From contig JAAEQP010000825.1 in assembly GCA_024231375.1 (NCBI GenBank), forward strand, positions 1 through 11,101: a stretch of DNA of 11,101 nt, given 5' to 3'. Both the position numbers and the translations under genes were made by a program. The notes beneath the pieces were generated by a model that made no database searches, was not told the origin of the DNA, and saw nothing but the letters and a program-made list of their open reading frames with translations. Origin of the DNA: a bacterium (GTDB taxonomy: Bacteria; Hydrogenedentota; Hydrogenedentia; Hydrogenedentiales; SLHB01). Of this stretch, positions 1 to 6,295 are shown in pieces. The first letter of the stretch is position 1. Each line of letters begins with the position of its first letter.

Positions 1-1
1 A

Positions 2-454
2 TTCGCACCCGAACGGAGACGAACTCGCTCACTCAGCTACAGTTGTTTCCACCTGTACGCCATGTTCAACCTGGCGACCATGGGCGAGTATGTGGATGTG
101 GACTTGTGGCATTTTTCCACTGACGACGGACGCAGCTTACATAAGGCCTTAGATTTTCTGGCGAAGCATGCCGGTTCCTATCCGCCTCAATCATGGCCAT
201 ATCAGGAAAAGGCGGGGACCAGGGGCGATTGGTGGGATCCTTTTCATGATCAACTTCCCGTAGTCTTGTACCATGCAGCCAAGGTCTATGAAGACGAACA
301 ATATGCGGAAGCCGCGACGAAGATTCTCGAGACCCGGGACGGACTTGCGGCCAACCGTCTACAGTTGATATTGGGCATTCCGCTGATCGGCGAACAAGCC
401 ATCGATGGGTGGCTCTTTCAACCTTCGAGTGAATCGCCCGTATTTGAACGTTGA
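2..454 (+). CDS. Alginate lyase family protein, C-terminal part (5' end outside window)
   Basis: The reading frame is open from the first full codon (base 2) through TGA at 452-454, giving 150 residues. The ATG at 62 is an internal Met, because the residues before it continue the family pattern (RTRSLSYSCFHLYAMFNL). The stretch with GEYVDVDLWHF, DGRSLHKALDFL and SWPYQEK is typical of the C-terminal alpha/alpha-toroid of the alginate lyase superfamily (Pfam Alginate_lyase, PF05426). These are usually secreted or periplasmic enzymes that cleave uronate-containing polysaccharides by beta-elimination. The catalytic N-terminal half is not in the window, so activity and substrate cannot be judged. 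A heparinase-like or otherwise uncharacterised toroid protein is the alternative. A hairpin (503-521) lies 49 nt after the stop but has no T-tract. The downstream neighbours are also carbohydrate-related, which fits a polysaccharide-use role. Confidence 0.82.
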   Translation, partial: FAPERRRTRSLSYSCFHLYAMFNLATMGEYVDVDLWHFSTDDGRSLHKALDFLAKHAGSYPPQSWPYQEKAGTRGDWWDPFHDQLPVVLYHAAKVYEDEQYAEAATKILETRDGLAANRLQLILGIPLIGEQAIDGWLFQPSSESPVFER

Positions 455-502
455 TGACACACACAAAGCTTGGAGAATATGGGGTCATAGTGGTACCGAA
501 AC

Positions 503-521
503 GCTTTCTAAAAAAGAAAGC
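503..521. other. AT-rich hairpin after the alginate-lyase-like gene
   Basis: GCTTTCT (503-509) and AGAAAGC (515-521) form a perfect 7-bp stem with an AAAAA loop. It lies between the lyase stop codon and the tandem repeats. No T-run follows on either strand, so a classic intrinsic terminator is not supported. It may be the left border of the repeat element or a transcript-end structure. Confidence 0.4.
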
Positions 522-571
522 CAACGTGCCTGAAGGGCCAACGTGCCTGAAGGGCCAACGTGCCTGAAGGG
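521..571. repeat. Three perfect tandem copies of a 17-bp sequence
   Basis: The unit CCAACGTGCCTGAAGGG occurs at 521-537, 538-554 and 555-571 with no mismatches and no spacers. Only the last copy is followed by CACG, which completes a CGTGCC/GGCACG hairpin (559-575). The array therefore looks like repeated duplication of the left end of the adjacent hairpin element, by replication slippage or nested insertion. It is non-coding: the ATG-less frames running through it are chance extensions. Confidence 0.9.
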
Positions 572-735
572 CACGCGTATACCAGCCCGGGGCAAGCGAA
601 GCGCAGCCCCGGGTCCACACAGCCCACACGCCGGGACCCTGAAGGGGTCCCGCATAGACGCCAGTGCCCCGAGCGGGTGCGATGCGGCGCCCTTTCAGGG
701 CGCAGTTGGGGAGGCCACGCGATCCCGGGGCTGCG
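555..735. repeat. REP-like nested palindromic intergenic element
   Basis: Four hairpins sit close together. Hairpin 1 is CGTGCC (559-564) with GGCACG (570-575). Hairpin 2 is CCCGGGGC (586-593) with GCCCCGGG (606-613). Hairpin 3 is CGGGACCC (632-639) with GGGTCCCG (645-652). Hairpin 4 is GCGCCC (687-692) with GGGCGC (698-703). Hairpins 1 and 3 share the loop TGAAG, and hairpin 4 shows TGAAA when read on the minus strand. A 12-bp inverted pair, CGCAGCCCCGGG (602-613) and CCCGGGGCTGCG (724-735), encloses hairpins 3 and 4. This organisation resembles non-autonomous palindromic elements (REP/BIME or MITE-like). No transposase or target-site duplication was recognised. The rest of the 455-859 gap holds only the hairpin at 503-521, the CTGTCGACAG palindrome at 790-799, and the promoter and RBS listed separately. 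Confidence 0.75.
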
Positions 736-819
736 CGAGAACGCCTCCGCTGCCGTTAGGTGCGACTGCCCCTTCGCAGCGATGAGCAGCTGTCGACAGG
801 AATTCCGCAGTCGCTTCCG

Positions 820-825
820 CTATAA
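820..825 (+). promoter_or_regulatory. -10 element upstream of the DUF6807 gene
   Basis: A perfect TATAAT lies 35 nt before the ATG at 860. No convincing -35 hexamer is seen at 16-18 nt. The closest match, TCGACA (793-798), would need a 21-nt spacer. The site lies just beyond the palindromic element, so the gene probably has its own promoter. Confidence 0.5.
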
Positions 826-847
826 TGGCACTCTCGTTGAATCGACA

Positions 848-853
848 AAGGAG
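848..853 (+). promoter_or_regulatory. Ribosome binding site that sets the DUF6807 start
   Basis: AAGGAG with a 6-nt spacer precedes the ATG at 860. The frame is open upstream to 560, but that extension runs through the intergenic repeat and has no family similarity. The signal peptide begins exactly at 860, so 860 is taken as the start. Confidence 0.85.
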
Positions 854-859
854 TCAACC

Positions 860-1768
860 ATGCGCAAGATGTTGATCGTAAGTGTGTGTGCGGCCGTGGG
901 GTGCGCGGGATTGGGCGTTGCCGCGGCGGCAGGGTTCGAATACAAGGATCAGCCCGATAGCCTGGACCTCGCGGTGGACGGTTCGACGTGGATCAGCACG
1001 ATGATCACGCCGTTGGACGAGGCCCGGCGCGACCGAACCTACAAGGTCTTCACCCAGATCTACGATTTCGCGGGCGAGGCCCCCATCACGAAGGCATGGG
1101 GTGGCAAGTACACGCACCATCGCGGGATGTACATCGGATGGAGCGATACGCTGGTCGGCGGCGAGGACTACGACACGTGGCACATGTCCAACTGCTACCA
1201 GGAGCACGTGCAATGGGTGAAGACGGAGACATCCGCCGACCGTGCCACCCAAGTGGAAGAAATCAAGTGGTGTCCCAACGGGAAGGACCCGTTCATCAAA
1301 GAAATCCGCACCATCACGGCCAGCAAAGGTGAGAACGGCCTGCGGGTCTTCGATTTCCAGTCCCACTTGACGTCGCTCGCGGGCACCATCCAACTCAAAG
1401 GCGACCTGCAGCACGCGGGCATGCAGGTCCGCATGGACAACGAAGTGGCTTCGCACGAGGACACCACGCAGTACACCATGCCGGCTGGAGCGGAAGAGCT
1501 CGACAACGACAAGGTGGTCGGGGCGTGGTGGATGTGTTGCAGCCCGATGGTGCGCGACAAGCGGTACTGGGTGCTTCATATGACGGGCGCGGACAATGCC
1601 TGCGGCCAACCGGTGTACTCGATCCGGCGTTACGCGCGGTTCGGAGCGTTCACCGAGCCTACCCTGGAAGAGGGCAAGCCGCTTACGCTGAACTTCCGTA
1701 TCATCGTTTCTGAAAATGAATTGGGGCAAGCCCAATGCCAGGCTCTGTACGACGCCTTCACAAAGTGA
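860..1768 (+). CDS. Secreted DUF6807 ('PmoA-like') family protein
   Basis: The protein has 302 residues. It begins with a signal peptide (MRKMLIVSV, then a hydrophobic Ala/Gly-rich core to about residue 23, cleavage near AAAA-G), so it acts outside the cytoplasm. The sequence carries the THHRGMYIGW segment, the SHLTSLAGTIQLKGDLQHAGMQVR segment in the middle, and GAWWMCCSPMVRDKRYWVLHM towards the C-terminus, all typical of DUF6807 (PF14100). Databases often label this family 'methane oxygenase PmoA', but it has no relation to the membrane methane monooxygenase subunit, and nothing here suggests methane oxidation. Members often sit in carbohydrate-use loci with oxidoreductases; the biochemical role is not established. 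It lies between an alginate-lyase-like gene and a phosphoesterase gene, with the latter 68 nt downstream and possibly co-transcribed. Cysteines are unusually visible (NCYQE, KWCPN, WMCCSP), which fits disulfides in an exported protein. Confidence 0.85.
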   Translation: MRKMLIVSVCAAVGCAGLGVAAAAGFEYKDQPDSLDLAVDGSTWISTMITPLDEARRDRTYKVFTQIYDFAGEAPITKAWGGKYTHHRGMYIGWSDTLVGGEDYDTWHMSNCYQEHVQWVKTETSADRATQVEEIKWCPNGKDPFIKEIRTITASKGENGLRVFDFQSHLTSLAGTIQLKGDLQHAGMQVRMDNEVASHEDTTQYTMPAGAEELDNDKVVGAWWMCCSPMVRDKRYWVLHMTGADNACGQPVYSIRRYARFGAFTEPTLEEGKPLTLNFRIIVSENELGQAQCQALYDAFTK

Positions 1769-1807
1769 AGGTCCGCTTCACGAAGTAAGGCGCGCCCACG
1801 CGGCGCG
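1756..1807. repeat. Imperfect duplication at the DUF6807 stop codon, then a GC hairpin
   Basis: CTTCACAAAGTGAAG (1756-1770), itself a small hairpin containing the TGA stop, is followed after 5 nt by the similar CTTCACGAAGTAAGG (1776-1790). Next is CGCGCC (1791-1796) pairing with GGCGCG (1802-1807). There is no T-tract, so a terminator is not claimed. The structure may slow transcription or protect the mRNA end. Confidence 0.5.
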
Positions 1808-1836
1808 TACATCGACAGCCGGGTCAGAAGGACTCT

Positions 1837-2352
1837 ATGACAATCGGGGTGTTGAGTGACACGCACGGAAACCGCGACCTCATGCACCGTGTTGCGGACC
1901 TGATGCAACGCGAGTTCGGGGTCAGGTTGTTCTTCCACCTCGGCGACGACTACGCCGACGGTGAAGAACTGGCCACGTACGACCACAGCGTCCGGCGGGT
2001 GCCCGGCCTGTGGTGCCCCGAGTACCACGATCACCGTGTGCCCAACTGTCTGGTCGAGCAAATCGAAGGCATCACCATCGCGGCGGTGCATGCGGACAAG
2101 GACTTGCGGGCGGTGGACCGGCCCGCCGAACTCATCCTCACCGGCCACACCCACGAGGCCCGTATCGACCGCATCGGCGCGTCGCTCTACGTCAATCCCG
2201 GCCACCTCAAAGGCGGCGCCAGCCGCGGCGAACCGCCGTCCTTCGCCGTGGTCCGGATTCTTCCCGACCGTTTGCACGCTTCCATCCACGAGACCGACGG
2301 CAAGCTCCGCACGGAACGCACGGTCGCTTGCGAACGGCCCCCCGCCGAATAG
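1837..2352 (+). CDS. YfcE/MJ0936-like metallophosphoesterase with degenerate Asn motif
   Basis: This is a 171-residue single-domain calcineurin-like phosphoesterase. The start is supported by AAGGA (1828-1832) at short spacing. Visible metal-site motifs are SDTHGN (D8, H10), HLGDD (D37), VH (H85), GHTH (H104, H106) and the NPGHL turn (120-124). These match the YfcE family, which hydrolyses phosphodiesters in the cytoplasm with two metal ions; natural substrates are mostly unknown. The usual GNCD/GNHD box between D37 and H85 is absent. The equivalent stretch reads RVPGLWCPEY (residues 54-63), so the bridging Asn is lost and Glu62 or Cys60 may substitute. No signal peptide is present. The gene follows the DUF6807 gene by 68 nt on the same strand and precedes a promoter-bearing gap, so it probably ends that transcript. 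Confidence 0.85.
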   Translation: MTIGVLSDTHGNRDLMHRVADLMQREFGVRLFFHLGDDYADGEELATYDHSVRRVPGLWCPEYHDHRVPNCLVEQIEGITIAAVHADKDLRAVDRPAELILTGHTHEARIDRIGASLYVNPGHLKGGASRGEPPSFAVVRILPDRLHASIHETDGKLRTERTVACERPPAE

Positions 2353-2368
2353 GTTTGAGGTACGGCCA

Positions 2369-2384
2369 CGCGTCGATCGACGCG
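2369..2384. other. 16-bp perfect palindrome
   Basis: CGCGTCGATCGACGCG reads identically on both strands. It lies 17 nt after the phosphoesterase stop and about 30 nt before the promoter of the sensor kinase gene. It could be an operator for a dimeric regulator or a transcript-end hairpin. No T-run follows it. Confidence 0.45.
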
Positions 2385-2412
2385 CCGGAATCCAGCCGGA
2401 GCACCCCGAAAT

Positions 2413-2441
2413 TTGACGCTTCCCAGCCCTGGGGCTATGAT
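2413..2441 (+). promoter_or_regulatory. Sigma70-type promoter for the sensor kinase gene
   Basis: TTGACG (2413-2418) and TATGAT (2436-2441) are separated by exactly 17 nt, and each differs from consensus at one position. Transcription would start near 2448, leaving a leader of about 85 nt before the ATG at 2532. The rest of the 2353-2531 gap shows only the palindrome listed above. Confidence 0.65.
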
Positions 2442-2531
2442 GCTTTTCGGTTGGGATTGGATGTTACCGGACGGACGGGGGATGGCTACCCGCCCGTTCA
2501 CCGCTGGAGTTGACAGGGAAAGGCACGGGGC

Positions 2532-4835
2532 ATGTGGCAGTCTACCTGGTTCCTGCTCGTCCCACTGAGCGCCCTGCTCATGGGATGCGTAGCGGCGTTG
2601 ATCGCCTGGCCAAGGCGTAGCGTGCCCGGGGCCACTGTGTTTCTCCTGTCGGCAGGGACCCTCATCGAGTGGGGAACGTTCAACGCTCTTGAGATTGCGA
2701 CGACCGATCTGCGGTTGAAGCTGGTGTTCTTCGGTTTGAAGGTCGTGGGCTTGGTCTACTGCGGCGTCTTCCTCTTCTTCTCCGTACTTCAGTTCACAGG
2801 ACGGAAACGTTGGCTGAACCGGTGGGTGTGGACGACGCTGCTCGTGATTCCGTTCCTGTTTGTGCTTGCGCTCTGGACGGATCGATGGCATGGCGCGTTC
2901 ATGGCGCGGATCTGGCTGTCGCCCCCCGAACCCTACATCGCCCTGAAGTATCAACAGACCATCGTGAGCGGCGGCATGTATTTCTTCGCCGTGGGCGTCA
3001 TGTATATCACGGTCCTAATCGCGGCATGGAGCGTGTTCGGGGCCACGACCGTGCATCCGCTCCAGGTGGCGGCTACGACGGGCGTGCTTGTGCTGCTCAC
3101 GGTCTTCACGCCGTACAGCATTCTGGGGTTCAACCCGGTCCGCCACACGGACCTCGGCCCGTTGGTGATGGGTATCGGGCTGACCGCGTTCGCACTGGCC
3201 TTCTACAACAAGCGCGTACACGGGATCATCCCCGGCACCCGGGCAACCCTCTATGAGAGTCTGCGCGACGGGATTCTGGTGCTGGATGGAACCGGTCGTG
3301 TGATCGAGATCTGGCCCGCCGCGGAGCACCTGCTCGGCGTGAATGCTTCGGTTGTTCTGGGCGAACCCGTCGAGAGAATCTTTGAGACGTCGCTCGAATC
3401 GGTTGAGGACGAGGAAGGCATGGACCGGCGACTCATGCGTACGGCGGACGGGGCCCGGTACCTCGAGTTGGACCGGTCGGCGATGCGCACCGCCAAGGGC
3501 GACTCCGAAGGTGAACTGCTTATCTTCCACGATGTGACCGACCGGCTCGCGGTCGAGGACGAGCGCCGGCAGTTGGAGTCCCAGATCCAACACGCCCAGA
3601 AGCTGGACGCCTTGGGCCGTTTGTCGGGGGGGGTCGCGCACGACTTCAACAACATCCTTACCATCGTACTCATGAACGCCGAACTCGCCAAAACCATTCT
3701 GGACAGGGACAAGGTCAGGGAACATCTCACCAACATTGAAGACGCCAGTGCCCGGGCCGCGGATTTGGTGAAGCAACTGCTGGTGTTCAGCCGCACACCA
3801 CAGGTTGAGATGCGTCCCATCGAAGTGCCGAAACTGCTGAACGAGGCGGTGCATATGCTGTCGGAAACCTTCGACCGCCGCATTCGGATCGAGCGGAAGC
3901 TCCAGGGCAATCTGCCGCACATTCGGGGAAACCAGGCAAAGGTCCAGCAGGTGTTGTTGAATTTGTGTCTGAACGCGCGCGACGCGATCCTGGAGGCTCA
4001 CGAAGAAGGCGAGAGTCTTGCCGGCGATCAGTGCATCACCATCGCGGCGGAAGAGATCCGATTCGACGGTGCCGCCAAGACCAGCAATCCCGAAGCAGCA
4101 CCGGGCGACTACGTCCGGGTGTCCGTGTCGGACACGGGCGCGGGGATGGACGAAGTGACGAGGCGTCAAGTGTTCGAACCCTTCTTCACGACCAAAGTCG
4201 TCGGAAAGGGAACCGGCCTGGGTCTGTCCATCGTGTACGGCATCGTACGCCAACACAAGGGTTGGCTTGATGTGGTCAGCGAGTCCGGCGCGGGAAGCAC
4301 ATTCCACGTCTACCTGCCCGCGATGGCGGCGGAGGTGACCGAGCAGAGCCTGTTGGACGAGGAAACCTTGCCGCCCCACGGCACGGGTGTTGTCCTGATG
4401 GTCGACGACGAGGAACTCATCCTGGAGGCAGGCGCGGCCATGTTGGAGGATCTGGAATACACACCGATCCTGGCGTCGCGTGGGAGCGTCGCTCTCCGCA
4501 TATTCGAGGAGCGGCACGAGGAAATTGCGGCGGTAGTGCTCGATCTATCCATGCCGGAAATGTCGGGGTACGATGTGCTGCGGGAGATGCGCAAGATTGA
4601 CGAGGACATCCCCGTGATCATTTCGAGTGGCTACTCGACATCGGGCCTCTCGAAACCTCTGGAGGAGATCGGTGCGGCAGCTTTCCTGCCGAAACCGTAC
4701 CGGACCACCGAGATCGCCCACGTGCTGCGTCGCGCCCTGGACGAACGCGGGACGGAGACGGATGATGCGACAAGGAGTACTGACGATGACCGAGACGCTG
4801 TTGGTGGTAGTAGCCGCCTTGACGGGGATGAGTGA
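2532..4835 (+). CDS. Hybrid sensor histidine kinase (7TM-PAS-HisKA-HATPase-REC)
   Basis: This 767-residue inner-membrane protein starts with about seven hydrophobic segments (roughly 5-26, 32-52, 62-88, 97-115, 143-167, 176-195, 205-224), matching the 7TM histidine kinase N-terminal sensor type. A PAS domain follows (about 237-345), then a short coiled linker. The HisKA phosphoacceptor is H370 in GGVAHDFNN. The ATPase domain has the N box (N477, N481), DTGAG at 534 and GKGTGLGLS at 558-566. The C-terminal receiver domain (about 618-740) has the acidic D625/D626, phosphoacceptor D671 in LDLSMPEMSG, and K721 in PKP. Phosphate would pass from H370 to D671 and perhaps to another partner. No separate regulator or DNA-binding domain is adjacent. 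The gene has its own promoter. The last 16 codons overlap the next gene, and the acidic tail after about residue 740 looks like unconstrained sequence. The signal sensed is unknown. Confidence 0.93.
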   Translation: MWQSTWFLLVPLSALLMGCVAALIAWPRRSVPGATVFLLSAGTLIEWGTFNALEIATTDLRLKLVFFGLKVVGLVYCGVFLFFSVLQFTGRKRWLNRWVWTTLLVIPFLFVLALWTDRWHGAFMARIWLSPPEPYIALKYQQTIVSGGMYFFAVGVMYITVLIAAWSVFGATTVHPLQVAATTGVLVLLTVFTPYSILGFNPVRHTDLGPLVMGIGLTAFALAFYNKRVHGIIPGTRATLYESLRDGILVLDGTGRVIEIWPAAEHLLGVNASVVLGEPVERIFETSLESVEDEEGMDRRLMRTADGARYLELDRSAMRTAKGDSEGELLIFHDVTDRLAVEDERRQLESQIQHAQKLDALGRLSGGVAHDFNNILTIVLMNAELAKTILDRDKVREHLTNIEDASARAADLVKQLLVFSRTPQVEMRPIEVPKLLNEAVHMLSETFDRRIRIERKLQGNLPHIRGNQAKVQQVLLNLCLNARDAILEAHEEGESLAGDQCITIAAEEIRFDGAAKTSNPEAAPGDYVRVSVSDTGAGMDEVTRRQVFEPFFTTKVVGKGTGLGLSIVYGIVRQHKGWLDVVSESGAGSTFHVYLPAMAAEVTEQSLLDEETLPPHGTGVVLMVDDEELILEAGAAMLEDLEYTPILASRGSVALRIFEERHEEIAAVVLDLSMPEMSGYDVLREMRKIDEDIPVIISSGYSTSGLSKPLEEIGAAAFLPKPYRTTEIAHVLRRALDERGTETDDATRSTDDDRDAVGGSSRLDGDE
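4772..4777 (+). promoter_or_regulatory. Ribosome binding site inside the kinase gene that sets the next start
   Basis: AAGGAG with an 8-nt spacer precedes the ATG at 4786. The next gene's frame is open back to 4627, but that stretch is the shadow of the receiver domain. The hydrophobic export signal begins at 4786, so that start is preferred over the ATGs at 4762 and 4765. Confidence 0.8.
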
Positions 4836-6285
4836 GGCCGACGGAGGAACGTTGCCGGCACATACCGCCCCCCTTCACGACGCAGTGCTGGAATCGGGAC
4901 CGCATTTGTTTCTCGATGACGCCCTTATCGCGAACACGCAGGACGTGTCATTCACCCTGCACTCCCCCGTCAAATACGAGGCGAATCCGATCCTAACCGG
5001 CGAGAATTCTCTGACGGGCCTCGACAAAGTCGCCGCACCGTTCACCGTATTCCACACCCCGGAGAACGACCTGTTTCGGATGTGGTACGTCCCGCATAGC
5101 CGGTCCGGGTTGGGGTATCATATGGGCGTGGGCACCAGTGCGGACGGCATTTCGTGGGACCTGCCGGATCTCGGAATCCTGGAGTTCCAGGGCAGCACGC
5201 ACAACAACCTGGTTGTGTTGCACGTCATCGGTGGGGTGGTCCTGTTCGACCCGCGCACGCCCAAGCCCGATGAACGATACAAGACGATCTTCTACCGCCA
5301 CGATCCGAAACCGGTCGGGTTCAGCGTAGCCTTCTCACCGGACGGATTGCACTGGGGTCCGCTTGAGTTCATCGAGGAACTCGACGATTCGGGCGACCGT
5401 AGCGGCACCGGCGCAAGCGATATCGTCAACGCCTTCTACGACCCCGTCCGCGAGGAGTTCGTGGCCGTCTTCAAGATGTGGTCGCGGGAAGGCCAGTTCA
5501 CGGTTCCCGTGAAACGCGGCACGCCCGCACCCCGGTGCGGACGCAGGGTGGTGGGCATCAGCCGGAGCAAGGATTTCCGCAACTGGTCCAAGGCCAAGCA
5601 AGTGCTTCTACCGGACGCGGATGACGCGCCGACCCACGAGTTCTATGGCGTTCCGAGCATAGTCCGCCGGGGCGGGTTGTACATCGGGTTCCTCCCGTGC
5701 CTCATCGACGACGCACCGCCGGACGGCATAGGGTGGACGGAACTGGCGGTCAGCCGCGACGGCGACACATGGCACCGTATCCGGGAGCCGTTCCTCGACC
5801 GCGCAGGCGATGAAGCGGGGGCAGTGGACCACGCCATTGCGTGGGTGACTGAGGTGGCGCAGGTCGGCGGAATGGAGCACGTGTACTACACGGGCTGTGA
5901 AGCCGGGCACAAACTGGGCAACCGGTTCGCGTGTCTCGCCACCATGCGGAAAGATGGGTTCGTGTCGGTTGACGCGGGTCCGGACGGCGGCGCCCTCGCC
6001 ACGCATCCATTCCAACTGACCAAGGAGGCCGGACGCGCCCTCCGCCTAAACGTCGACGCCCCGGACGGCGAAGTCCGCGTGCAGGTCTCCGCCGACGGCA
6101 AAGCGATCCCCGGCTACACATTCGACGACTGCGTGCCGGTGACAGGCGACGATGCCGCTCTACCCGTCTCGTGGAAGGGCGGCACGAGCCTGCCCGATTC
6201 CGGCCCCCTGCTTCAGATCTCCTTCCAGATGCGTAGTGCGAGACTGTATGCGTTCGAGTTCGCCGCGCCGGGAGGCCCGAAATAG
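4786..6285 (+). CDS. Secreted GH32/GH43-like propeller protein
   Basis: The protein has 499 residues. A short hydrophobic N-terminus (LLVVVAALTG) suggests export, although it lacks the usual Lys/Arg before the core. The segment LFLDDALIA, followed by VKYEANPIL, starts a propeller region with repeated blade-like strands (FRMWYVP, YHMGVGTSADGISW, FSVAFSPDGLHW, ELAVSRDGDTW). This is the pattern of five-bladed glycosidases of the GH32/GH43/GH68 type and of many unassigned relatives. A C-terminal beta-sandwich follows (about 415-495: RALRLNVDAPDGEVRVQVS, then YTFDDC and ARLYAFEF), as in GH32-like proteins. I cannot assign a catalytic triad or substrate. It overlaps the kinase gene by 50 nt, so translation is probably coupled to the kinase. 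It converges with the minus-strand operon, with only 10 nt between the stop codons and no terminator seen. Confidence 0.75.
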   Translation: MTETLLVVVAALTGMSEADGGTLPAHTAPLHDAVLESGPHLFLDDALIANTQDVSFTLHSPVKYEANPILTGENSLTGLDKVAAPFTVFHTPENDLFRMWYVPHSRSGLGYHMGVGTSADGISWDLPDLGILEFQGSTHNNLVVLHVIGGVVLFDPRTPKPDERYKTIFYRHDPKPVGFSVAFSPDGLHWGPLEFIEELDDSGDRSGTGASDIVNAFYDPVREEFVAVFKMWSREGQFTVPVKRGTPAPRCGRRVVGISRSKDFRNWSKAKQVLLPDADDAPTHEFYGVPSIVRRGGLYIGFLPCLIDDAPPDGIGWTELAVSRDGDTWHRIREPFLDRAGDEAGAVDHAIAWVTEVAQVGGMEHVYYTGCEAGHKLGNRFACLATMRKDGFVSVDAGPDGGALATHPFQLTKEAGRALRLNVDAPDGEVRVQVSADGKAIPGYTFDDCVPVTGDDAALPVSWKGGTSLPDSGPLLQISFQMRSARLYAFEFAAPGGPK

Positions 6286-6295
6286 CCCGATGGCG

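Noticed and set aside
503..521. Intrinsic terminator of the alginate-lyase-like gene
   Set aside because: The stem is AT-rich and no T-run follows it on the plus strand.
521..571. Short CRISPR array
   Set aside because: The copies are directly adjacent without spacers, are only 17 bp, and no cas gene is near.
66..629. 187-codon minus-strand frame through the repeat element
   Set aside because: It spans the lyase gene and the hairpin element. Proteins read from such repeats are common false gene calls.
560..859. 100-residue N-terminal extension of the DUF6807 gene
   Set aside because: It translates the hairpin repeat, has no family similarity, and the RBS plus signal peptide mark 860 as the start.
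860..1768. Methane oxidation gene, from the 'PmoA' family label
   Set aside because: The protein is soluble and secreted, unlike the membrane pMMO subunit, and no pmoB or pmoC is present.
3015..4517. 500-codon open frame on the minus strand inside the kinase gene
   Set aside because: It is the antisense of a clear multi-domain kinase; the product is low-complexity and matches no family.
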